A stretch of DNA of 22,607 nt from an uncultured Collinsella sp. (GCA_938036665.1 CALHWR010000192.1:1-22607); one strand, 5' to 3'; shown: positions 14,417 to 22,075, counted from the first letter of the stretch. Program-made: numbers and translations. The notes: generated by a model not told the origin, from the sequence alone.

Positions 14417-15369
14417 TATTTGCCGGCGGCGCGCAGGGCTACGTAGGCGGCACCGATGATGCCGGCGTCGTTTTCGAGCGAAGCGACCTTAATGGGCGTC
14501 TCGCGCGAGGCGGAAAGCGCGTACTGCTTAAAGTGCTCGCGGACCTTGTCGAGGTAGACATCGGCCGAGGCGGAGGCGCCGCCGCCGATGAGGAACATCT
14601 CGGGATCAACCACGTTGGCGATAAGCGCCAGTGCGCGGCCGAGATAGTCGGCCATGGTATCGGCCGCGGCCAGCGCGAGCTTGTCGCCCTCGCGGCAGGC
14701 CTGGAACACGTCCTTGGAATCAGAAGGCCCAGTGAGCTCGATGGGCTCGACGCCGGCTTTTTTGCACTCGGCAAGGTAGTTGCTCACCACGCCGGTGGCG
14801 CTGGAATACTGCTCCAGGTGGCCATGTCCGCCGCAGCCGCAGGTGCGCTCCTCTTCGGGGTTCAGGCACATGTGGCCAATCTCGCCGCCGGCGCCCACAA
14901 CGCCCGACACCACGTCGCCGTTGACGATAACGCCGCCACCCACGCCGGTACCAATGGTGACCATCACCACGTTCTGTACGCCCTTGGCAGAGCCGAGCCA
15001 GGCCTCGCCCATGGCAGCGGCGTTGGCATCGTTCTCGTATTTAACAACCGCGTCGGGGCAGTGCTCCTGAATGGCGACTCTTAGCTCGGGCAGGTTAATG
15101 GCAATGTTGGCCTTGACCTTGGCATCGCCCGATGCCGGGATGGGGCACGGAACGGCCAGGCCAATACCCGCCACAAAGGCGCGCGGAATCTGGGCCTTGG
15201 CGACCACCTGGTCGATAGCCTCGGTCACCGCGGCAAAGCCCGCGGCGTCAACGATAGGCGGCGTGGGCACGCTGGCCTTGGCCAGCAGGTTACCATCCTC
15301 GTCGAACAGGCCCTCCTTAACCGAAGTGCCGCCGACGTCGATGCCGATGTAATACTGCTTAGGTTCCAT
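14416..15369 (-). CDS. glcK: ROK-family glucokinase
   Basis: The 317-residue sugar kinase most likely makes glucose 6-phosphate from glucose and ATP. The ATP site is IGIDVGGTSVK (8-18), the catalytic base is D114 (ENDANAA) and the second phosphate loop is IGTGVGGG. The ROK zinc site is H166 (GEIGHM) plus CGCGGHGHLE (177-186): C177 and C179 are kept, but the usual third cysteine is H184. The ATG at 15369 has AAAGG about 9 nt upstream; the frame remains open 22 codons further, into the promoter region, without a good site. It is divergent from the GntR regulator and manA. Substrate could be another hexose such as mannose or allose; GlcK is the best family guess. Confidence 0.88.
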   Translation of the reverse strand: MEPKQYYIGIDVGGTSVKEGLFDEDGNLLAKASVPTPPIVDAAGFAAVTEAIDQVVAKAQIPRAFVAGIGLAVPCPIPASGDAKVKANIAINLPELRVAIQEHCPDAVVKYENDANAAAMGEAWLGSAKGVQNVVMVTIGTGVGGGVIVNGDVVSGVVGAGGEIGHMCLNPEEERTCGCGGHGHLEQYSSATGVVSNYLAECKKAGVEPIELTGPSDSKDVFQACREGDKLALAAADTMADYLGRALALIANVVDPEMFLIGGGASASADVYLDKVREHFKQYALSASRETPIKVASLENDAGIIGAAYVALRAAGK

Positions 15370-15423
15370 GGGAGCCCGCCTTTCTCGTTTAAACATTGCC
15401 TGTATGGTACCGCTCCCAAGGCA

Positions 15424-15464
15424 AAAACCTGCCAAAAAGGGACAGGTTTGTTTTGGCAGGTTTT
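15424..15464. repeat. GGGAC-core intergenic hairpin, terminator-like (F)
   Basis: Exact 14-bp arms (15424-15437 and 15451-15464: AAAACCTGCCAAAA and its complement) enclose the 13-nt core AGGGACAGGTTTG. The A/T ends give a T-run after the stem on both strands (TTTTT on the minus strand), so it could act as a terminator. It lies 55 bp upstream of the glcK start, in the region where the glcK promoter is expected. Confidence 0.85.
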
Positions 15465-15577
15465 ATCTGTGAAAACGCAGGGCATGGTATTTGGTTCGTT
15501 GGGCGGTAAAACGGCTCAACCCCATCCTCGAGTCGATCAATTTGCTCAATACCACATTATTCGAATGCATATTCATT

Positions 15578-15589
15578 TAGAGCGCTCTA
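15578..15589. promoter_or_regulatory. Perfect palindrome, candidate operator
   Basis: TAGAGCGCTCTA is an exact 12-bp palindrome in the divergent glcK/gntR region, about 120 bp before gntR. GntR-family dimers bind palindromes near their own gene, so it is a reasonable operator candidate. No second copy was seen nearby. Confidence 0.35.
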
Positions 15590-15667
15590 GTTTTTAAAGA
15601 GAAGCGTTTTTTAATTAAACCTTTCTCGAACTTTTCAAAAACGCAATAGGGATGCTTAGGTGTTGAC

Positions 15668-15673
15668 TATACT
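15668..15673 (+). promoter_or_regulatory. Candidate -10 box of gntR-manA
   Basis: TATACT lies 36 nt before the gntR ATG; it is preceded by TTGAC, which overlaps it and cannot be its -35. No other -35 match is seen at 16-18 nt. The same CTATACTT occurs before tatA and the aminotransferase. Confidence 0.4.
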
Positions 15674-15709
15674 TTCTTCTGTACTCAATCAAGCCGGAAA
15701 GGAGGTTCC

Positions 15710-16429
15710 ATGATTCCCAAATACGAGGCGATAGCTGCAGATATCCGTCGAAGCATCGAGGACGGCTCCCTTAAGCCGGGCGACAAGCTACCCACCGTCG
15801 TTGAGTTCTGCGAGCTCTATAGCGTTTCCAAAATCACCGTCAAACGAGCTATCGAGCAGATCACCGAGGAGGGCCTTGTCACCAGCCGGCGCGGGTCGGG
15901 CACCTACGTTAAGGACACGGCGGGTCTCCCCGACCAGGCATTTTTCCAGGGCAAAAATGACCGCGCCCAGGGTTTTTCGTATGAGCACCGCGGGGAGAAG
16001 GTGACCTCGGTGGTCTACGATTTCTCGATTGTCAATCCACCGGCGGACGTCGCTACTCAGCTGGGAATTGCCGAGGACGACTTTGCCTATCACATCGTGC
16101 GCGTGCGCCAGGTCAACGAGAAGCCCATCGTCATCGAGTACACCTACATGCCTCTCGAGCTGATACCGGGCCTTAAAAAGAAAGACCTGTATGGATCGGT
16201 CTACAGCTTCATCCGCGAGCAATGCGGGCTGAAGATTTCGAGCTTCCACCGCACCATCCGCGCCGTAGCGGCAACCGAGGAAGAGGCTGAGCGCCTGGAC
16301 ACCGAACCCGGCGCTCCCCTGCTCGAGCTCAACCAGATTGGCTTTTTGGATAGCGGCAACGCCTTTGAGTACTCGATTTCGCGCAACGTCGGCGACCGCT
16401 TTGAGCTGCACAACGTAACGTTGGCATAG
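15710..16429 (+). CDS. GntR-family transcriptional regulator (HutC subfamily, UTRA domain)
   Basis: The 239-residue regulator has an N-terminal winged helix (about 1-70: KYEAIAADIRRSIEDGSLKPGDKLPT, then YSVSKITVKRAIEQITEEGLV and RRGSGTYV). A UTRA ligand-binding domain follows (about 85-235), ending in FEYSISRNVGDRFEL, where effector contacts are usual. HutC/UTRA members commonly respond to sugar phosphates or amino acid derivatives. The ATG at 15710 has AAAGGAGG 4 nt upstream. It is followed by manA after 75 bp on the same strand and is divergent from a ROK kinase gene, so a hexose or hexose-phosphate effector is likely; this is inference. Confidence 0.92.
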   Translation: MIPKYEAIAADIRRSIEDGSLKPGDKLPTVVEFCELYSVSKITVKRAIEQITEEGLVTSRRGSGTYVKDTAGLPDQAFFQGKNDRAQGFSYEHRGEKVTSVVYDFSIVNPPADVATQLGIAEDDFAYHIVRVRQVNEKPIVIEYTYMPLELIPGLKKKDLYGSVYSFIREQCGLKISSFHRTIRAVAATEEEAERLDTEPGAPLLELNQIGFLDSGNAFEYSISRNVGDRFELHNVTLA

Positions 16430-16504
16430 GTTTTTGTAGTCATGCGGGCGCACGTTATGGCTCGTTTAGAGTGGGCGACCGCACAACACCATGGGGGTAT
16501 GAAC

Positions 16505-17437
16505 ATGTCCGATTTGATTAAACTGACGCCGATCTTCCACGAGAAGATCTGGGGCGGCCGCCAGCTCGAAACCGTATTTGGTTACGACATTCCCGAGGGT
16601 CCCATCGGTGAGTGCTGGGCCATCTCGGCACACCCCAACGGCGACTGCCAGATCGCGGAGGGCCCGTATGCCGGCCACACACTGTCGTGGCTGTGGGCCG
16701 AGCACCGCGAGCTCTTTGGCAACTGCGAGGGCAAGGAGTTCCCGCTGCTCATTAAGATCCTGGACGCCAAGGACGACCTTTCGATCCAGATTCATCCCAA
16801 CGACGAGTATGCCGCCGAGCATGAGAACGGTAGCCTGGGCAAGACCGAGTGCTGGTACGTGCTGGACTGCGAGCCCGGCGCCACGATTATCGTCGGGCAG
16901 CGCGCCAAGGATCGTGCCGAGGCCGCACAGATGATCGAAGACGGCCACTGGGACGACATGCTCAACGTGCTGCCGATTCACAAGGGTGACTTTTTCCAGA
17001 TTGATTCCGGTACCGTGCACGCCATCAAGACCGGCACGCTCATTTTAGAGACGCAGCAATCGAGCGACGTGACGTATCGCCTGTACGACTACGACCGCCC
17101 CGGCACCGACGGCAAGCTGCGCCCGCTGCACATTGAGCAGAGCCTCGATTGCATCGACTTTAACGCGCAGGCTCCGACCGACGGCACGGTGACCGCGCCC
17201 GAGGTCGATGGCGTGACCGAGCTCGAGTCCAACCCCTGCTACACCGTCGATCGCGTGCGCGTCGACGGCAGCAAGACCCTCGAGCAGCGCTGGCCCTTCA
17301 TGTGCCTGTCGGTCATCGACGGCGAAGGCACCGTCTGCGGCGACCCCGTCCACAAGGGCAGTCACCTGCTGGCACCCAGTACCGTCAGCTCCATTGACCT
17401 CAAAGGCAAGATGGAACTGATCATCAGCCACCTCTAG
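16505..17437 (+). CDS. manA: Mannose-6-phosphate isomerase, class I
   Basis: The 310-residue zinc enzyme interconverts mannose 6-phosphate and fructose 6-phosphate. Metal ligands of the cupin are visible: Q95 and H97 (IQIHPND), E115 (KTECWYVLD) and H172 (GTVHAIKTG). The N-terminal FHEKIWGGRQL is typical of the short, Firmicutes-type ManA. The ATG at 16505 has GGGGGT 7 nt upstream; an in-frame ATG two codons earlier is too close to that site. It probably shares a transcript with the GntR regulator. Linking ManA with a ROK kinase suggests uptake and use of mannose-containing glycans or free mannose. Confidence 0.95.
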   Translation: MSDLIKLTPIFHEKIWGGRQLETVFGYDIPEGPIGECWAISAHPNGDCQIAEGPYAGHTLSWLWAEHRELFGNCEGKEFPLLIKILDAKDDLSIQIHPNDEYAAEHENGSLGKTECWYVLDCEPGATIIVGQRAKDRAEAAQMIEDGHWDDMLNVLPIHKGDFFQIDSGTVHAIKTGTLILETQQSSDVTYRLYDYDRPGTDGKLRPLHIEQSLDCIDFNAQAPTDGTVTAPEVDGVTELESNPCYTVDRVRVDGSKTLEQRWPFMCLSVIDGEGTVCGDPVHKGSHLLAPSTVSSIDLKGKMELIISHL

Positions 17438-17463
17438 GTCGCAACAACAACCAAAACGAAACA

Positions 17464-17497
17464 AGGGGCTCCCCCGTTCATCAACGGAGGAGCCCCT
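17464..17497 (+). terminator. manA: Hairpin terminator after manA
   Basis: AGGGGCTCC (17464-17472) pairs with GGAGCCCCT (17489-17497), with CCGTT/AACGG extending the stem. It starts 26 bp after the manA stop. No strong T-run follows (TACTCGTATC), so termination efficiency is uncertain. Confidence 0.7.
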
Positions 17498-17581
17498 ACT
17501 CGTATCTATATATCAGCCCACCCGGCTCTCCAGACCAAAAAGCGAACGAGCAGAGCGACGTTCGCAAGCAGCGTTATCTAA

Positions 17582-17711
17582 GGACCTGGGCGGGCGTATA
17601 GGGCAACATCGATCGCGAGTTCCGCACGCAAAGGAGAGCACTTAATGTGCTCTCCGTCTTGCGCAGGACTGTCCGAGCAGGCGATGTTGCCCCATACGCC
17701 CGCCCGGGTCC
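17582..17711. repeat. Large inverted repeat, 30-bp arms with nested hairpin
   Basis: Arms at 17582-17611 and 17682-17711 are reverse complements over 30 bp with two differences, both of transition type. The 70-nt interior holds a perfect nested hairpin: GGAGAGCAC (17633-17641), TTAAT, GTGCTCTCC (17647-17655). A smaller inverted repeat, GCGAAC/GTTCGC (17542-17565), lies just to the left. The whole region separates the convergent manA and helicase genes, and the right arm ends 7 bp from the helicase stop. It could be a structured terminator, a small RNA, or a mobile miniature element. Confidence 0.85.
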
Positions 17712-17718
17712 GCCGGGA

Positions 17719-20619
17719 TTACGACAACTTGACGATCGGTGCGAAGCCCTTCATGAGCTTTTTAGTCTGGCCGGTCTTTTCGAACTGCACCTCGATCATG
17801 TCTCCGGCGACCGAGATCACGGTACCCGTGCCAAAGGTCTTGTGGCTCACGGTATCGCCCGCGGCAAAGTCCTGCGACGCGCTGGCGCGATCGACCTTGC
17901 GCTCCACCGTCGGCGACACCTTGGACGACGGCTTTTTGGCTCGCGGCGCGCCCAAGCCAAAGGTCGAGGCAACACGGCCGGCGTCGGGCGAGACCCCACG
18001 ATGGCGCTCGGTCCCATAGCTGCTGCCGCCAAAGAAATCGTCGAAGCTCGATCCGCCGCGCGAACCGGAACCGCCGGTCGAGCGCGTATGCGAGCCAAAC
18101 ACCTTGCCGCCATACATATCCGAGCCCATGCCCGAGCCAAAGGTGCCGTGACGGTCGCCGCGTTTCTCCCAGCCCGTGCCCTCAAAACCGGCAGAACCGA
18201 TACCGCTAAACTCGATATCCTCAAACGGAATCTCGTTGAGGAAGCGCGAGCGCGGGTTGGCAGAGGTCGAGCCGTAAGTGCGACGCGTGGCCGCATAGGT
18301 CAGGAACAGGCGCTTACGGGCACGCGTGATGGCAACGTAGGCCAGGCGACGCTCCTCCTCGAGCTTGCCCGGGTCATCGCTGCCGCCAAAGTCGTGCACG
18401 TGCGGGAAGATACCCTCCTCCATGCCGGCCACGAACACCGCCGGGAACTCCAGGCCCTTGGCGGAGTGGATGGTCATCATGGTAATGGCATGCGTCTCGC
18501 CGGCCAGGGAATCCAAGTCGGAGCGCAGGGCCAGCCACTCCATGAGTGCCGGCAGTGCCTTACAGGTGAGCGGACCGTAGGTGCGCTCGATCTCGTCGGC
18601 ATGCACGGCGCCCGCCGGTAGCTCTGTTGGCACGGCATACGCGTTGCCCGCGATGGCGGCGGCCAGGGCATCCTGCGGCGAGAGCGCCGGGGCGGCTAGG
18701 CTATCGAGTGGATTGGAGCCCGCGGCGTCACGAGCGCCGACAAGTGCCTCAAACGAGGATGCCGGAGCGGACGGCTCCGGCTCGGACGCGGGCGCACTCA
18801 CCACGACGGACTCGGACTCGGCGACGGACGGCACGTCGGCAACACCGGCCGCGCGCAGCTCTTCTAGACTCTCGAGCGTACCCTCGATATCCTCGTGCGT
18901 CTCCTCAAATTCGGCGGCGACGCCCAGGAATTCCTGGATGTTCTCGGCGCGGCTCTCGGACTCCATGGTGCCCTCGGCGCGAAACGCCTGCAGCAGGCCC
19001 GTCTTATCGACAATCATCTCGACGACGTCCTTGAGCTCGCCGTCCATGCGGCGGCCCTCGCGCACCAGCGCCACAAAACTCGACAGGCCGTTGCGCACCC
19101 TGGCGCTAAACATGCCCGTCTCGGCTGTTGCGATCTCGCAGGCCTGGAAGAACGAGCAGCGGTTGTCGCGCGCCAGCTGCTCGATCTTTTGGATCGAGGT
19201 GGAGCCGATGCCGCGGCGCGGCGTGTTGATGACGCGCTTGACGCTCATCTCGTCGGCCGGGTTCACGATCATCTTGAGGTAGGCCATGACGTCGCGAATC
19301 TCGGCGCGGTCGAAGAATCGCGTGCCGCCGACGATCTTGTAGGGCACGCCCGCGCGCAGGAACATATCTTCGAGGATACGCGACTGGGCGTTGGTGCGGT
19401 AGAACACGGCGATATCGTCGTAGCTTGTACCCTTGGCATGCAGCTTTTCGATCTCGCCGGCAATCCAGCGACCTTCGTCGCGCTCGTCGCTTGCCTGGAA
19501 AGCCTGAATCTTCTCGCCATCGCCCTCGGCCGTAAACAGGCGCTTGTCCTTGCGCTGCGAGTTGTGACGCACCACGGCGTTGGCGGCGCTCAGGATATGG
19601 CCCGTAGAGCGATAGTTCTGCTCCAGCTTGACGGTCTTGCAGTTTTTAAAGTCCTGCTCAAAGTCCAGGATGTTGGTGATGTCGGCGCCACGCCAGCTGT
19701 AAATGGACTGGTCATCGTCGCCCACGACCATAAGGTTTTGGTACTTGGCGGCCAGCAGGTTGGCGATCTCGTACTGGACGTGGTTGGTGTCCTGATACTC
19801 GTCGACGCTAATGTAGCGGAAGCGCTCCTGGTACTTGTCGAGCACCTCGGGGCGGGTGCGCAGTAGCTCGAGCGTGCGCACGAGCAGGTCGTCGAAGTCC
19901 ATCGCGTTGGCGGCGCGCAGGCGGCGCTCCAGCTCCAGGTAGACTTGCGCGGCCTTTTTGTCGTTGGGGCTATCGGCGCTCTTGAGCATGTCCTCGGGCC
20001 CGATCATGGCGTTTTTAGCAGAGCTGATCTTGCTGCGGATCATGTTGATGGGGAACTGCTTTTGCTCGATGCCGAGCGCCTGCATAATGTCGCGCACCAT
20101 GCGCTTTGAGTCGTCGTCATCGTAGATGGTGAATTGACCGGTATAGCCCAGCAGGTCGGCGTCCTCGCGCAGCATGCGCACGCACATGGCATGGAAGGTG
20201 CACACCCACATGCCACGAGTGCCGCTGGGGATGAGTGCCGCCAGACGCTCGCGCATCTCGGCCGCAGCCTTGTTGGTAAACGTGATGGCAAGAACCTGCC
20301 AAGGCTTAACGCCCAGGTCGCCGAGCATATGTGCGATGCGGAAGGTCAAGACGCGGGTCTTGCCCGAGCCGGCGCCGGCGAGCACCAGCAACGGGCCCTC
20401 GGTGGACAGGACCGCCTCGCGCTGGGCGGGATTAAGGCTGTCGATGTCGACGAGCGGCTTGATAGGCTTGGGCGCCGGCGCGGGAGCGTCATAGATGTCG
20501 AGCGGAACGAGCTCGGGCTCCGGCGCAGCGGGGGCGGTGTATGCATCGAGCGGCACGGGTTCCGGCGCGGGCGGCACGGGTACCGCGGCGTTCTTTTCCC
20601 AGGGTAAGGGCTGGGTCAT
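17719..20619 (-). CDS. pcrA: ATP-dependent DNA helicase PcrA/UvrD (SF1A)
   Basis: The 966-residue 3'-5' helicase acts in nucleotide-excision repair, replication restart and removal of stalled RNA polymerase. Motifs: Q-motif LNPAQREAV (62-70), Walker A AGAGSGKT (81-88), TFTNKAA (113-119), VDEYQDTN (272-279), GDDDQSIYSWRGAD (300-313), NYRST (335-339), TIHSAKGLEFP (716-726) and VAITRAR (762-768). The C-terminus has a Gly/Ser-rich linker (about 805-870) and the Tudor-like module GDTVSHKTFGTGTVISVAGD that contacts RNA polymerase. Unusual are a Pro/Ala N-terminal extension (1-55) with a repeated PEPxxVPLDxY motif, and an insert of about 100 residues (588-688) in the 2B region. Start ATG 20619 has GAGGAG 6 nt upstream. 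A TATACT box is at 20681-20686. Confidence 0.95.
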   Translation of the reverse strand: MTQPLPWEKNAAVPVPPAPEPVPLDAYTAPAAPEPELVPLDIYDAPAPAPKPIKPLVDIDSLNPAQREAVLSTEGPLLVLAGAGSGKTRVLTFRIAHMLGDLGVKPWQVLAITFTNKAAAEMRERLAALIPSGTRGMWVCTFHAMCVRMLREDADLLGYTGQFTIYDDDDSKRMVRDIMQALGIEQKQFPINMIRSKISSAKNAMIGPEDMLKSADSPNDKKAAQVYLELERRLRAANAMDFDDLLVRTLELLRTRPEVLDKYQERFRYISVDEYQDTNHVQYEIANLLAAKYQNLMVVGDDDQSIYSWRGADITNILDFEQDFKNCKTVKLEQNYRSTGHILSAANAVVRHNSQRKDKRLFTAEGDGEKIQAFQASDERDEGRWIAGEIEKLHAKGTSYDDIAVFYRTNAQSRILEDMFLRAGVPYKIVGGTRFFDRAEIRDVMAYLKMIVNPADEMSVKRVINTPRRGIGSTSIQKIEQLARDNRCSFFQACEIATAETGMFSARVRNGLSSFVALVREGRRMDGELKDVVEMIVDKTGLLQAFRAEGTMESESRAENIQEFLGVAAEFEETHEDIEGTLESLEELRAAGVADVPSVAESESVVVSAPASEPEPSAPASSFEALVGARDAAGSNPLDSLAAPALSPQDALAAAIAGNAYAVPTELPAGAVHADEIERTYGPLTCKALPALMEWLALRSDLDSLAGETHAITMMTIHSAKGLEFPAVFVAGMEEGIFPHVHDFGGSDDPGKLEEERRLAYVAITRARKRLFLTYAATRRTYGSTSANPRSRFLNEIPFEDIEFSGIGSAGFEGTGWEKRGDRHGTFGSGMGSDMYGGKVFGSHTRSTGGSGSRGGSSFDDFFGGSSYGTERHRGVSPDAGRVASTFGLGAPRAKKPSSKVSPTVERKVDRASASQDFAAGDTVSHKTFGTGTVISVAGDMIEVQFEKTGQTKKLMKGFAPIVKLS

Positions 20620-20680
20620 GGGCGACTCCTCATCTGACAGACGGCGCGCCTGCGGGCAGCGCCATAGTTTGAGCCGTACC

Positions 20681-20711
20681 AGTATACCGAGCCGCGCGGA
20701 CACCGACGCAA
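20681..20711 (-). promoter_or_regulatory. Candidate pcrA promoter
   Basis: On the minus strand TTGCGT (20706-20711) and TATACT (20681-20686) are 19 nt apart, 62 nt before the helicase ATG. The spacing is longer than ideal. It is the best -35/-10 pair seen in this window. Confidence 0.5.
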
Positions 20712-20758
20712 ATCACACCACGACTCCGTGCGCCGCCGTCAGGCCCGCCCCATCGCCC

Positions 20759-20802
20759 AAAAAAGAGGACGGCATAGACCTTTTGGTCATGCCGCCCTCT
20801 TT
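20759..20802 (-). terminator. Intrinsic terminator of uppP
   Basis: On the minus strand a stem (AAAGAGG, CGGCAT and GACC with complements, one mismatch and one bulge, loop of four A) is followed by six T (20759-20764). It lies 45 bp after the uppP stop and separates it from pcrA. Confidence 0.92.
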
Positions 20803-20846
20803 GAATGACAAGTTGTCGCTCTGGCCGCCGCGCAGCGTCAACCAAG

Positions 20847-21827
20847 TTACAGGCCGAGCATGGGCTCCAGAACGAAGAAGTATGCGAGCACTACGATGCC
20901 CAGGATGATGCGGTAGACTCCGAAGCACTTGAAGTCGTGACGGCGGACGAAGCCCATGAGCCACTTGATGGCGATGAGCGAAACCACAAAGGCCACAACG
21001 CAGCCCACGCCCAAGATGGCGATCTCGTTGGTGCCGAACGTGCCGCCCTTGATGAAGTACTTGACCAGCTTGAGCGCACTCGCGCCAAACATAACGGGAA
21101 TAGCCAGGAAGAACGTAAACTTAGACGCCACCGAGCGCGTGCAGCCCAAAAGCAGGCCGCCGATGATGGTAGAACCGGAGCGAGACGTACCAGGCACCAG
21201 CGAAAGCACCTGGAAGCAGCCGATACCCAGCGCAGTCTTCCAGCTGAGGTCCTCGAGCGTGGCGATGGAACCAAAGTCCAGATCCTCGTCATCGTCCTCA
21301 TCCTCAGCGGTAGCCGCGGCGGGCGCCGCAAAGTGCGCACCGGCGGGACGTCCACCCGACACCACAGCACGCGAACCAAACGAACCGGCAACGGCCATTT
21401 CCTCGCGCTTGCTCGCGCGCCAGTTCTCAATCACGATAAACAGCACACCGTACACAATGAGTGCCAGCGCCACGACGGGAGCATTATAGAAATGCTCCTC
21501 CATCCAGTCGTTAAGCGGCAGACCGATCGCCGCGGCGGGAATGCAGCCGAGCACAATCTTGCCCCACAACACCCAGGTGTCGCGACGACCCTCCTTGCCC
21601 TTGCTGGGAGAAAACGGGTTAAGGTCGTAGAAGAACAGGACGCAAACGGCCAAAATGGCGCCAAGCTGAATCACGACCAGGAACATATTCCAGAACGTCT
21701 CGCTCACGTTCATCTTGACGAACTCGTCCACCAAGATCATGTGACCGGTCGACGAAACAGGCAGCCATTCGGTGATGCCCTCGACCAGGCCCATAAAGGC
21801 AGATTTTAAAAGCTCGATGATATCCAA
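20847..21827 (-). CDS. uppP: Undecaprenyl-diphosphatase (BacA family)
   Basis: The 326-residue polytopic membrane phosphatase recycles undecaprenyl pyrophosphate, the lipid carrier of cell-wall synthesis, and can give bacitracin tolerance. Signature motifs are EGITEWLPVSSTGH (16-29) and PGTSRSGST (212-220). It is longer than usual (about 265-280) because of a hydrophilic insert at about 136-193, containing ATAEDEDDDEDLDFG, in a predicted cytosolic loop. The start is probably TTG at 21825-21827 (MDIIELLKSAFMGLVEGITEW), with GAGGGGG just upstream; the frame is open much further, but those residues do not match the family. It is separately terminated and divergent from the universal stress gene. 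Confidence 0.92.
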   Translation of the reverse strand: MDIIELLKSAFMGLVEGITEWLPVSSTGHMILVDEFVKMNVSETFWNMFLVVIQLGAILAVCVLFFYDLNPFSPSKGKEGRRDTWVLWGKIVLGCIPAAAIGLPLNDWMEEHFYNAPVVALALIVYGVLFIVIENWRASKREEMAVAGSFGSRAVVSGGRPAGAHFAAPAAATAEDEDDDEDLDFGSIATLEDLSWKTALGIGCFQVLSLVPGTSRSGSTIIGGLLLGCTRSVASKFTFFLAIPVMFGASALKLVKYFIKGGTFGTNEIAILGVGCVVAFVVSLIAIKWLMGFVRRHDFKCFGVYRIILGIVVLAYFFVLEPMLGL

Positions 21828-21965
21828 AGGGACCCCCTCGTTAGACACCCGCCGATATTGTTCTGCGGACGGTGCGGGCGATGTCCCATTATCAACCGTT
21901 GGCGGCGCGCCTGCGCCTACCCTTACCAAAAAACTCGCCCGTTCACAGAATTGCGAGCGGTCAAA

Positions 21966-21985
21966 CCCAAATCCTTGGGTATAAC
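21966..21985 (+). promoter_or_regulatory. Candidate promoter of the universal stress gene with inverted repeat
   Basis: TATAAC (21980-21985) is directly preceded by the inverted repeat CCCAA-N4-TTGGG (21966-21979). It is 90 nt before the ATG at 22076. The TGGGTATAA sequence is also found before the zinc-ribbon gene (3079-3087). No TTGACA-like -35 is seen. Confidence 0.4.
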
Positions 21986-22075
21986 TGCAACAAGATAAAG
22001 TGTCCGGCGGCCAACGCGCCCGCGCCCGCCCGATGCACGAGCCCCGCGCCCGTGCGATAGACCAAGGAGGAAACC

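Larger units (their letters stand above)
15370..15709. other. Divergent intergenic region glcK / gntR, AT-rich
   Basis: This 340-bp gap holds the hairpin at 15424-15464, a perfect palindrome at 15578-15589 and a TATACT box at 15668-15673. The stretch from about 15535 to 15680 is clearly more AT-rich than the rest of the window (for example TTTTTTAATTAAACC near 15607). I see no reading frame with a ribosome site in it. A TACCAT near the glcK side is a weak -10 candidate. Confidence 0.6.

Noticed and set aside
2935..15464. CRISPR array
   Set aside because: The repeats are dispersed, of differing arm sequence, and not separated by regular spacers; no cas genes are present.
16466..17020. Open frame on the minus strand inside manA
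   Set aside because: Shadow of manA; no start signal and no domain.
17582..17711. 6S RNA or signal-recognition-particle RNA
   Set aside because: The rod shape suggested it, but the arms are too perfect for 6S RNA with its central bubble, and the SRP domain IV motif (GGAAGGAAGCAGC-like) is absent.
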